64,000 bases of DNA from Schistocephalus solidus (taxonomy: Eukaryota; Platyhelminthes; Cestoda; Diphyllobothriidea; Diphyllobothriidae), in contig WEDG01007194.1 of assembly GCA_017591395.1 (NCBI GenBank), positions 47,325-111,324 on the forward strand, in the 5' to 3' direction. The position numbers and the translations under genes were made by a program. The notes beneath the pieces were generated by a model that saw only the letters and a program-made list of their open reading frames with translations, did no database searches and had not been told where the DNA came from. Shown in pieces: positions 33,823 through 42,262 of this stretch. The stretch's first letter is position 1. Each line of letters starts with the position of its first letter.

Positions 33823-35780
33823 TTCCATTGCCCTTGTTGGAAAAATAATATTACCTTTACAACTAGCTGCACTGCGGATGCTGCTTGGTATCTAGAGTGA
33901 GCCCCAAGGCACGACGGAAGAGTGAGTCCTGTAACCGATCCTTGAGCGCCCAACCACAATTGTTAATATTGCCAATAAAAACCGGTAAGGCGTTGAGCAC
34001 GTGGCACAGTCGGTAGACACTTGGACTTCTGCCATCAGGACTCGAGTTCGGGCTTCGGGCGCTGCGGCGCTAGGATATGGGTATGGCTGGCTGGTGATGG
34101 CTAATTAGGCAAAAATTACCATTCGAGTCTCCCTTGTCTTTGTTAGTCGTTTTATTCTGAATATATCACTAGCCATTCTGCGGTTGATGGCGGGTGTCTA
34201 GAGTAAGCCCAGGGCCCAACGGGACAAGTGAGTGCTGTAACAGATCGGTGAGCGCTCACCAACCATTGTTGATATTACCAATCGAAACCGTAAACGCAAA
34301 GAGCTCAAGGCGCAGAGGGTACGGACTTGGACTTCTGCCCATCAGGTCACGAGTTCGAGCCTCGGGCATGGCGGCTCCAGGAGTTTTGTGTGGCTAGCTG
34401 GTGACGGCTAATTAGCCGAAAATTGTCATTTCATTCTTCCTTGTCTTGTAATATGATTCTGCCAATATAACAAGTCGCTCTGCTGCTACTGCTAGGGCTC
34501 TAGAGTGAGCCCCAACGCACAACGGGAGGAGTGAAGATTTTAACCGCTTGGTGAGCGCCCAACTAACACTGTTAATATTTATAATCGAAACCGGCAGGGA
34601 AACGAGTTCGGGGCACGTTGGGTTGAGCGTTGGACTTCCAGCCATTAGGTTCGAAGTTTGAGCCTAGGGCGCCGCAGAGCCTGGGGTGGTGTATGACTGA
34701 CTGATGACGTCCCGTAAGCCTGAAATATCGATTCCAGTCTCCCTTTTCTTTGTCCGTAATATGATTATGCATATTTCAGAAGCCAATTTGCTGCTACTGT
34801 TGGTTGTCTTGAGTGAGCCCCAAGGTACAACGGAAGAGTGAGTCCTGTAACTGATCCTTTAGCGTTAAAACACCATTGTTAATATTCCCAATCGAAACTG
34901 GCAAGGCAATGAGTTCGTGGCGCAGTCGGAAGTGCGTTGGACTTTCACCCACCAGGCTCCAAGTTAGAGCCTCGGGTGCTGCAGAGCCTGGTTTTGGGTA
35001 TGGAACGCTGATGGTGGCTTATTAGCTAGAAATTTTCATTCAAATCTAGCTTTTCTATGTCGGTAATATGATGCTGCCTATAACACAAGCCACTATTCTG
35101 CTACTGGCGATGCTCTTTAGTGAGCCACAAAGCACAACGGAAGAGTGGGTCCTGTAACCCATCGGCGAGCGTCCAACTACCATTGTTAATATTCCCAATC
35201 GAAACCGGCACTGCAACGAGCTCTTGACACAGTGGATAGAGCGTTGGATTTCTGCCAAACATGTCCCGAGCTCGTGCCAGGGGCGCCGCAGCCATTGTGG
35301 TTGAGTCTGGGTGGCTAATAAGCCAGAAATGGCAATTCAAGTCTCCCTTATCTTTGTCGGTAATATTATTCTGTCTATATCACAGGCCGCTCTGATTCAA
35401 GTTGCGGGGCTATAGGGTGAGTCCCAAGGCGCAACCAGAAGATTAAGTCCTGTAACCGATCGTTGGACATCCACTTCCCTGTTAATATTCCCAATCGAAT
35501 CAAGCAAGGCAACAAGCTCGTGGCGCAGTGGATAGAGCGTTGGACATATGCCCAACAAGGTCGCGAGTTCGAGGCTCGGGCGCCGCATCAGGCGCCGCCC
35601 ATCAGGTCCGGAGTTTCAGCGTCGGGTGCCTGGGGTTGGTTATGGCTAGCTGATGACACCCAGTAAGCTAGAACTGGCCTATACAGTGTCTCTTGTCTTT
35701 GTCAGTAATATTATTCAGCGTATATCACAAGCCACTCTGCTGCTACTGGCGCGGGATCTCAGGGACTATAGGTTTATTGT

Positions 35781-35820
35781 CCTGACGTTTCAAAAACATA
35801 CAAGCTTCCATCGTCGGAGG
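35781..35820 (-). ncRNA. degenerate hammerhead-like motif of the foldback class
   Basis: On minus: CCT, CCGACGA (consensus CTGACGA/CTGATGA), a U-rich helix II pair GGAAGC/GTTTTT, GAAACGTC, then AGGACAATAAACC. The 3' part GAAACGTCAGG.CAATAAAC.C is the same as in the foldback elements at 12.7, 25.5 and 61.1 kb. One core substitution is present. Confidence 0.45.
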
Positions 35821-36244
35821 TTAGGGTCCTACCGCGTTTCACAGTATGTATAGAAGTTGATAGCAATTTTGTAACACAGGGTTGATTGCACGGGTTTACC
35901 TTAACATTGTACACTATAGGAGGACAGGGTGGGAGAGTCCTTAATTGGCTTTGGCCAGCATACACACAGGAAGCATCTCTATAGTCACCGGGGTGAAGAA
36001 GGGGGGTGGGGAGGAGTAAATTGCTCTCAGTTGACATGTCTCTTGTTGAGGGGGGCGGCAATTGTCTGGGTACGCATTGACCTTAATTGGTGCCTTGGGT
36101 CGATAGTAATGTTTGTGTCCTGAGGGCATGTCTCCTCGTCTGTCGGGGTAGTAATTGATGCGGCGGTAATCATGACTGCGCATTCGTCGGCCCCGAATTG
36201 TGGCGTGGTTAGGTGCATATCCGTCCTATGTTCTAGGCAGAATA
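35821..36244. other. unassigned spacer between array and LINE
   Basis: No coding or further repeat recognised. The last bases 36,233-36,244 form one copy of the LINE target-site duplication. Confidence 0.4.
36233..36244. repeat. target-site duplication of LINE copy A, 3' side
   Basis: CTAGGCAGAATA at 36,233-36,244 recurs exactly at 41,634-41,645, immediately outside the other end of the LINE. Confidence 0.75.
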
Positions 36245-37099
36245 CCCGGCAGTTCAACCGTTGATTTCGACGAGGTCCACCGTATGCTCCACAACAGGTG
36301 GTGCAGGGACGGTGACTTGCGCGTGAATTAGTTTTAAGTGATAGTAGCCTTGCGCTGCAGCTACCGCACTCTCTCCTCCTCCCCCACCTGAGCCCGGTGT
36401 CAAGACAGAGTCAAGAAGACCGGAGATGGGAGAGGGCGCCGCTGGCTGGCGCGGCCGGAGCCGCCCCTGGGCGTGCCACCACACCTGGCTCGGATCCCAC
36501 GGAGTGGGATGCCATAAAGGCTACATTAAGAAGGAGCCATTGCAACCTGACTCTCAGTCCGCCAGTCAGCCACTCCAAACAAAACACACATTGGGCTGAC
36601 CACACGGTCCGAGTTATCCCGTCAGTTGGCAACCTTCCAAGCCACGGCTTTTAGCGCACCGTGCAAGTTTCAAGCGCGTCAGATTGTTTATAGTGAGGAA
36701 TATGCGCTGAGCTGTCGACCTCACTCTCTCCCCCACCCCCACAGTCAGACTACTGTCCGAGCCGGTCAGTTGCCTGATGTGGGAGTGGGCGCATTGGCTG
36801 ACGGATCGGCGTACCCGTCTTCGCGCGCCACAGCACGACCTGGCCCCCATAACGCACACACCAGGATTCACAAACTCAGGGGATATGGAGCAGCCATCGC
36901 CGTCTGACTCCAGTCAACTGGTCAGCCACTCGACACACACAGAATATACACTGAGCCGACGGCGTGGTCTGGTGGAAACGTCAGATTGGCAGACTTCCCA
37001 GCCACGGTTTCTAGGACACTGTGATATACTCTGGTAAATGGTGATTGTGAGGGTGTTGTCGATGTATTGGCGTAGGTAGTGTGTGCTGATGTAGCTTAG
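36245..37099 (-). other. LINE copy A 3' UTR with internal duplication
   Basis: GC-rich non-coding tail. Blocks 36,533-36,665 and 36,888-37,025 are diverged direct repeats (plus strand: GAGCCATTGCAACCTGACTC against GCAGCCATCGCCGTCTGACT, both continuing through CAGCCACTC and a GGTTT/GGCTTTTAG block). Homologous pieces are at 1-612, 22,009-22,880, 44,599-44,740, 47,128-47,771 and 62,135-62,655. Confidence 0.7.
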
Positions 37100-37110
37100 C
37101 CTCCGGTGGT

Positions 37111-37971
37111 TTACCGGAGGTTTTTGTGGAGGCGCATGTGTCCTAATAGGCCCATGCGGTGTGTAAATGTGTGGGAGCAGTGAGGGCAGTGAAGGCGGGT
37201 GCGTCGACTGTATGTCGGAGCCCCAGGCACTGGTTCACCAGCCTCCGTGCGATGGATTCGCAGGTGACCGACCAGGCCGATGCGTGATTTGAAGGTTCGG
37301 GCGCAGTGTGGGCAGGAGAAATTGGTAGAGGCTGGGGGGATGTCATTCATAGTAGTGGGGGTGTCAGGGTCGCTCAGAATGGCAGGAGCGGAGGATGTGC
37401 ATGGTGTATCGGTGTTGTCGGCATTGTGGTGTATGCCGTTGTCATGGATGCGCATGTGACCGAATAGGCCCATGCGATGAGTGAATGCGCGAGGACAGTG
37501 AGGGCAGTGGAGGCGATGATCTCTGCTGTGTGATGGTGTTCAAGGCACTGGCTCACCGGTCTCTGTACGATGTATTCGCAAGTGACCGACCAGGCCAATG
37601 CGTGAGGTGAATGTGCGGTCGCATTGAGTACAGCTTAGGAGAGATTCCCCATCGCTGATGGTGGTGGTGGTAGTGAAGTCGAAGGTGGTGGTGGTTGCGG
37701 TGGTGAGGGTAGCAGGCGATGAGTAGATGGATGTGGTCTCTATGATGGTGGGAGTAATGGAATTGATGCCAGGAGTGAGGGTGGGAGAGTCAGAAGGAGG
37801 GTTGGCAGAATTTGACGTAGAAATTGGAATTGTCGGATTGTTGGTGCATTGCGTCCGAAGATGTCCAACCAGGCCGATTCGCGCGCGGAAGATGCGTTGA
37901 CAGCGCGGGAATGTTGGCAGGGCCTGGGCATTGGCGGTGTTGGTCCGGGGCGCTGGTGACTTTCGTGCCGC
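37111..37971 (-). pseudogene. LINE copy A, five C-terminal zinc fingers
   Basis: The frame continues directly from the RT past a TGA at 37,974-37,972. Finger 1 (about 37,916-37,848) is FPRCQRIFRARIGLVGHL then RTQC, a C2HC type whose first Cys is Phe here but Cys in copy B. Finger 2 (about 37,632-37,565) has CTQCDRTFTSRIGLVGHL. A TGA at 37,542-37,540 follows, where copy B has GGA. Finger 3 has CPHCPRAFTHRMGLFGHM, finger 4 CPHCARTFKSRIGLVGHL, and finger 5 CPHCSHTFTHRMGLLGHM. A Thr/Ser-rich linker of about 70 residues separates fingers 1 and 2. The likely role is nucleic-acid binding by the LINE protein. Confidence 0.8.
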
Positions 37972-38937
37972 TCATTTGGCCTTGGCGGCGGCGATACGGT
38001 TGGCCTCATAGATTGCTGAACCAGTCTTCACTGATCTTCTCCATGCCGGTCTATCCTGGGCGAGGTCCTCCCAGGTCGCCGAGTTGATTTGCAGTTGCTT
38101 CAGTGATTTCTTCAAAGTGTCCTTGTAGCGTCGTTTTTGACCTCCCTGCCGGCGAGAACCCATAGCGACATCTCCGTAGAAAAGTCGTTTGGGTAGTCGC
38201 TCGTCGTCCATTCTTACCAGGTGGCCACTCCATCGCAGTTGCACTTGCCTCAGCATGGCATGGATGCTGAGGATTCCGGTCCGCTCCAGGACTTCCGTGT
38301 CCGGGATTCTGTCTTGCCATCTCAGCTTCAGTATTCTGCGGAGGCAGCTGAGATGAAAGTGATTCAGCTTCCTGGCTTGGTTCGAGTAGACGGTCCAGGT
38401 TTCCGCTCCGTAAAGGAGTGTCGTCAAGACGACGGCCTTGTACATCTTCAGTTTGGTGTTCAGGTGAATAACGTGGCGATTCCACACGGAGGCCTGCAGC
38501 CGGCCGAAGGCCTGACTAGCTTTGGAGATCCGTTGGGCAACCTCGTCATCGATTCTCGTGTTGCACGACATCGTGCTTCCTAGATAAGCGAAGGTTTCCA
38601 CGTTTTTGAGTTGAGCACCGTTGACATTGATTCGAGGAGCATTGTATTCCGTGCTGGGCGGCGGCTGGTGCATGACAACCGTTTTGGCTGTACTGATTGT
38701 TAATCCGAAATCGGCGCAGCCTTCGGCGAAGAGGTCCATGCTCCTTTGCATGTCCTCATCCGTCATGGTGTTAAGGGCGCAGTCGTCCGCGAAGAGCAAG
38801 TCATGGACTGTAGTCGTAGACACGCGCGTTGGAGCCTGCATACGCCGACTGTTTAGAAGGTGCCCGTCTGTTCTGTAGGCGATGCGGATACCAGGCTGCT
38901 CATCACGGTAGGCTTCCACCAGCATAGCCGAGAACAT
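37972..38937 (-). pseudogene. LINE copy A, reverse transcriptase C-terminal half
   Basis: Open for 321 codons. It contains the catalytic [10 protein letters not shown] loop, YLGSTMSC, and the thumb-like [20 protein letters not shown] and [19 protein letters not shown]. It follows the N-terminal half after a one-base frameshift near 38,950. The TGA that ends it replaces the arginine codon expected in AKAK-R-AARKS, beyond which the frame stays open into the fingers. Copy B carries the same TGA, so it is either inherited from a common source copy or the real end of the RT frame. Confidence 0.85.
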
Positions 38938-39705
38938 AAGACTGAAGAGGGTGGGGCCAGTACGCAGACCTGCTTCACTCCGTTGGTCACTGCGAATGCT
39001 TCGGATACCGTCCCGTTGTCAGTGACGCGCGCCGTCATCCCGTCATGAAACTGACGCACCAGGTGCGTGAACTGCTCAGGACAGCCGAATTTCTGCATGA
39101 CTTTCCACAGTCCGTCACGATTCACCGTGTCAAATGCTTTCGTTAGATCCACGAAGGTAGTGTATAGGTGAGTTCGCATCTCCTGACACTTCTCTTGTAG
39201 CTGGCGGGCGGCAAATATCATATCGGTTGTTCCGCGGTGTCGGCGGAAGCCACATTGGCTTTCCGGCAGCAGGCCCTGTTCTAGGTGACCGTTAAGACGA
39301 TTGAAAAGGATACGGGCGAAGATCTTCCCGGCGATGTTGAGCAACGAGATGCCTCTGTGATTATCACAGAGTTGCTGGTTCCCCTTCCGTTTGTAGAGAT
39401 GGACGATGGTCGCGTCTTTGAAATCCTGAGGAACTTGTCCTTGGCGCCACATCTCCTGGAAGAGTGTTGTGAGTTCTGCCATCAGCCGGGGCCCACCGTG
39501 CTTGTAGACTTCCGGTGGGATTGCGTCGGATCCCGGTGTTTTACCGCTGGAAATCTGCTGCACGGCCCAGATGGTTTCTGGTAGGTAAGGCGGCAGATCC
39601 AGGTCATTGTTCGTGTCCACTGGAGGGAGCCGGTCAATGGCAGCATCGGAGATGGCTGATGAGCAATTAAGGACACTTATGAAGTGCTCGGCCCAGCGCT
39701 TCAGA
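38938..39705 (-). pseudogene. LINE copy A, reverse transcriptase N-terminal half
   Basis: Reads GKTPGSDAIPPEVYK, NHRGISLLNIAGKIFARIL, QCGFRRHRGTTDM, then motif A FVDLTKAFDTVNRDGLW with the catalytic Asp, and [11 protein letters not shown] (motif B region). It is preceded in frame by RWAEHFISVLNCSSAISDAA, separated from the linker by a TAA at about 39,706 where CAA is expected. A one-base deletion near 38,950 moves the rest ([21 protein letters not shown]) into the next frame. Confidence 0.85.
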
Positions 39706-40195
39706 ATTTAGGATTTCTCTGTCAGCAGTGTTGTGCCGTCGGAGCTGAGCAGCAGTGCGGACCCCTTGATACATGGGCCGTAGATGGCCTTGATGGCTTT
39801 GAAAAAGTTTTTTATTTCATTGCGGTCCGCATACCCCTGGATTTCCTCAGCCTTTCGGATCATCCAGGCATCCTGCATCTCCCGCAGCCGTTGTTGTACA
39901 AGGCGCCGGCATCTGAAAAAGGCTGCTTTGGTGGCGTCAGTCCGAAGGTCCATGTAGGCTTTGTGTAGTCTATTCTTCTCCGCGAGTAAGTTGCTGATGT
40001 CGGCGTCATTGTCGTCAAACCAGTCCTGGTGTCGACGGTGTGCGCGTCCGAGTACATCGAGGGCGGTGGACTGGATGACATTTCGCAGTTGACACCATCG
40101 TGTCTCCACGGTAGCGTTATCATCTGGAGCATGCAGGTCCTCCAGTCTCTCGGTTATTTGGTTGCTGAAATCCAAACAGTGAGCAGGCAAATTTA
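39706..40195 (-). pseudogene. LINE copy A, linker between endonuclease and RT
   Basis: A 160-codon frame rich in charged residues, with [53 protein letters not shown] and IKNFFKAIKAIYGP. It is the usual helical connector of APE-type LINE proteins. It is joined to the endonuclease by a frameshift near 40,200, in a T/A-rich patch. Confidence 0.75.
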
Positions 40196-40199
40196 ATAA

Positions 40200-41025
40200 A
40201 AAGAGTATTTAACTTACATTGTGGCCTCTTACCTTGGGGCCTTCGTCGGGGTTGCAGTCGGAGCCTCATCTGAGAGATGACGAGGCGGTGATCTGTCCAA
40301 CCATCGGCATCGCGGATCGCCTTGGTTACCAGCACGTCCTGTCGATCTCGCCTCCGGACGAGAACAAAGTCCAGCAGATGCCAGCGCCGCGACCGAGGGT
40401 GCATCCACGTGGCCTTCTCCCGCGTCGGAAGGCGGTAGAAGGTGTTGGACAGCAGGAGACGGTGTTCCGCACACGTGCGCAGAAGAAGGAGGCCGTTATC
40501 GTTGCAGCTACCGAGACCGTGGGGACCCAGCACTCCCTGCCAGGCAGCGTGGTCCGTCCCGACGCGGGCATTGAAGTCACCAAGGACAATTAACTTGTCC
40601 TCTTTCGGCACAGTCGCCAGCAAGGCGTGCAGGTCCTCGTAGAATTTGTCCTTCGCCGCATCAGAGCTCGTCATTGGGGGAGCGTAGGTGCTGATGATGG
40701 TGGCAAACTGGTCTCCCCGAAGAGGCAGGCGGAGGCTCATCAGGCGATCATTGATACCCTGCGGCAGACAGGGCAGACGTCCCACGATGTCGTTCCGGAT
40801 GGTAAAAGAAACACCAGCGTCGCTTCGCTCTGCCTTTGGCAGGCCGCTCCAGAAGAAGGTGTAGCCGGCACCCCCCTCCTCCAGCTGACCCTGTTCAGAG
40901 AATCGGGTCTCACTGAGAGAAGCAATGTCCACCTTGTAGCGCGCCAGTTCCCGAGTGACTAGCGCCGTCCTCCGACCGGCCGGTTGCTCCTACGATTGTC
41001 TAAAAGGGAGCGAACATTCCAGGCT
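40200..41025 (-). pseudogene. LINE copy A, APE-type endonuclease
   Basis: The domain begins [14 protein letters not shown] at about 41,025 and, after a one-base deletion near 40,978, continues [20 protein letters not shown] (catalytic Glu), then [15 protein letters not shown] (catalytic Asp/Asn), WHLLDFVLV and [10 protein letters not shown] (Asp-His pair). These are the landmarks of exonuclease III/APE-like LINE endonucleases that nick target DNA. Length and order are complete. The frame has one early shift and one at its end, otherwise it is open. Confidence 0.85.
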
Positions 41026-41633
41026 GATAGTGTGAGTGGACTCACCCGAGCAGCCTGGAGAGTATGGCGAGGGGGATGGGGACGGGGGGTATTGTTGTTT
41101 GTTTGAGTTTTACGACCGCGTAGTTTGCGATCTGCGAGCCGCAGCCGGCTGCAGAAGACGTGAGACCCAGTATTTTTTTAGAGAACATTTTCTAGCCCCT
41201 TCCTCCGCGAGGAGGCAAGCAGTGCTATCCCTAAATAGGGCTGATCGGACATCCCAGACGGCTGCCGAACTCCACTATGGGTCACGGATTTGTTTTAGTG
41301 GGAGAACGACCCGAGTTAGTCTGGGCCGCCTACGGGGTTGCTGTCGCCCCCACCGTAGGACTTTTTGAGAGGGGGGAGGTGGGAAGTTCGGGAGTCAGAC
41401 ATACCGAGTGTGGAGGCACACACAACACCGGAGACCCTCACCTGGTTTAGCCCGCCGGTCGTGACGGTTGCCCGGGGTGTGGCCGCTGGGAAGAACCCAA
41501 CTTCCAGGAGCCTCAGGTGAGAGTTGGGTACCAGTTAGAGGCGGCCACAGGAGCATTCACCACCTGTACGAGACAAATGGAGCGACCAAATGCAAGCTGT
41601 GTGGTGCTGCCCCTAACTAGTACCCCTACACCC
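41026..41633 (-). other. LINE copy A 5' region
   Basis: About 600 bp upstream of the endonuclease on minus, GC-rich, without a convincing first ORF (no CCHC knuckle seen). The outer end abuts the target-site duplication at 41,634, so it is close to the full 5' end. It presumably holds the internal promoter, as in other LINEs. Confidence 0.5.
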
Positions 41634-41645
41634 CTAGGCAGAATA
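41634..41645. repeat. target-site duplication of LINE copy A, 5' side
   Basis: Exact repeat of 36,233-36,244. Here it is also the edge of a family-1 SINE unit (other copies read TATAGGCAGAATAA), so the LINE landed at the end of a SINE. Confidence 0.75.
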
Positions 41646-41940
41646 ACATGACCGACAATACAAGGGAGACTGGAATATCTATTTCTGGCTTATTAGCCGT
41701 CAGCAGCCAGCTATACCCAACCCCAGGCGCTGCGGCGCCCGAGGCTCGAACTCGCGACCTTGTTGGGCAGAAGTCCAACGCTCTACCCACTGCGCCACGA
41801 GCTCGTTGACTTGCCAGTTTCGATCGGGAATATTAACAATGGTAGTTGGGTGCTCACCGATCGGTTACAGGACTCACTCATCCCGTTGTGCATAGGGGGG
41901 GGGCTAACTCTCAAGCCCCGCCAGCAGCCGTTTCATTTCA
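41636..41940 (-). mobile_element. SINE-like unit, family 1
   Basis: On minus, the tRNA-like head lies at about 41,735-41,810 (GTGGCGCAGTGGGTAGAGCG, GAGTTCGAGCC), then the hammerhead region, where the core reads CTGCTGA, so one essential base is lost. A family-typical tail lies on the other side, with a G9 run at about 41,897. Confidence 0.8.
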
Positions 41941-42262
41941 TCATATGCTACCCGTCGCTATGCGACCGCCTGTGAGGGCTCTAGCCTGAGCTCCAGGGCA
42001 CAACGGAACATACATGTTCCTTAAGCAGATCGGTGAGCCCCACACTATCCTCATATACCCGATCACAACCGACAAAAACAACGAGCCCGTGGCTTAATTG
42101 TAGAGCGTTTGACTCAAATACCTAAGGTCGCGGGTTCGAATCCCAGGTGTGCCACACTTGGGATTGGGTATGACTGGCTGATGATGGCTAATAAGCCAGA
42201 AATGGCCATTCCGGTCTCCCTTGTCTGTGTCGGTTTCATTTCATCATATGCTACACGTCGCT
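41941..42262 (+). mobile_element. SINE-like unit, family 2
   Basis: Plus-strand unit with tRNA-like head (A-box region at 42,090-42,104, B box GGTTCGAATCC at 42,133-42,143), an ideal hammerhead at 42,172-42,216 and the start of a following unit. TTTCATTTCATCATATGCTA occurs on both sides (about 41,933 and 42,233), which shows that at least part of a second tandem copy was present. Confidence 0.8.
42172..42216 (+). ncRNA. type I hammerhead ribozyme, best copy in window
   Basis: GACTGG, perfect core CTGATGA, helix II TGGCT-AATA-AGCCA (5 bp, all Watson-Crick), perfect GAAA, TGGCCATT ending in the predicted cleavage site, then CCGGTC. GACTGG/CCGGTC forms 6 bp of helix I with one G-U. Helix III would be the short ATG/CAT pairing with a 2-base loop, as in other type I animal hammerheads that work better as dimers. 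Cleavage is predicted between 42,210 and 42,211. Confidence 0.85.

Larger units (their letters stand above)
31816..35765 (+). repeat. tandem array of tRNA-headed, hammerhead-bearing units (family 1)
   Basis: About 13 units of about 306 bp. Order: one diverged plus-strand unit (31,816-32,075), two minus-strand units (about 32,100-32,625), then ten plus-strand units with A-box starts near 32,855, 33,161, 33,381, 33,694, 34,002, 34,306, 34,610, 34,917, 35,224 and 35,521. Spacings are 297-313 except one 220. Each unit has a tRNA-like head (GTGGCGCAGTGGGTAGAGCG, GAGTTCGAGCC), then a hammerhead region, then tail. Copies differ strongly, so the array is old. The minus-strand frames repeating LPVSIGNINN are translations of the unit, not genes. 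Confidence 0.9.
36245..41633 (-). mobile_element. LINE copy A, near full length (non-LTR retrotransposon)
   Basis: On minus from 41,633 to 36,245 the order is: about 600 bp 5' region, APE-type endonuclease, charged linker, reverse transcriptase, five C-terminal zinc fingers, and an 850-bp 3' UTR. The 5,389-bp insert is bounded by the exact 12-bp repeat CTAGGCAGAATA, so insertion was by target-primed reverse transcription. There is no poly(A); the 3' end reads AACTGCCG. Frameshifts near 40,978, 40,200 and 38,950 and stops at 39,706, 37,974 and 37,542 make it non-autonomous. Clade is uncertain; it is APE-type and RTE/CR1-like in look. Confidence 0.9.

Noticed and set aside
32804..35666. Many short minus frames with LPVSIGNINN-like sequence
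   Set aside because: Translations of the 306-bp tandem unit; the repetition is in the DNA, not in a protein family.
31816..35765. CRISPR-like array
   Set aside because: Repeat units of about 306 bp without short direct repeats and unique spacers, in a eukaryotic repeat context with tRNA and ribozyme modules.
37111..37473. Host zinc-finger transcription factor
   Set aside because: The fingers are in frame with a LINE RT and followed by LINE 3' UTR in three copies.
37740..38009. Open frames on minus such as the 89- and 61-codon ones near the LINE fingers
   Set aside because: They are alternative frames of the LINE RT/finger junction, which is better explained by the frame carrying the C2H2 fingers.
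38221..38583. Plus-strand open frame of 120 codons (and others at 39,285, 40,219 and 40,627)
   Set aside because: Antisense shadows of the LINE endonuclease/RT.
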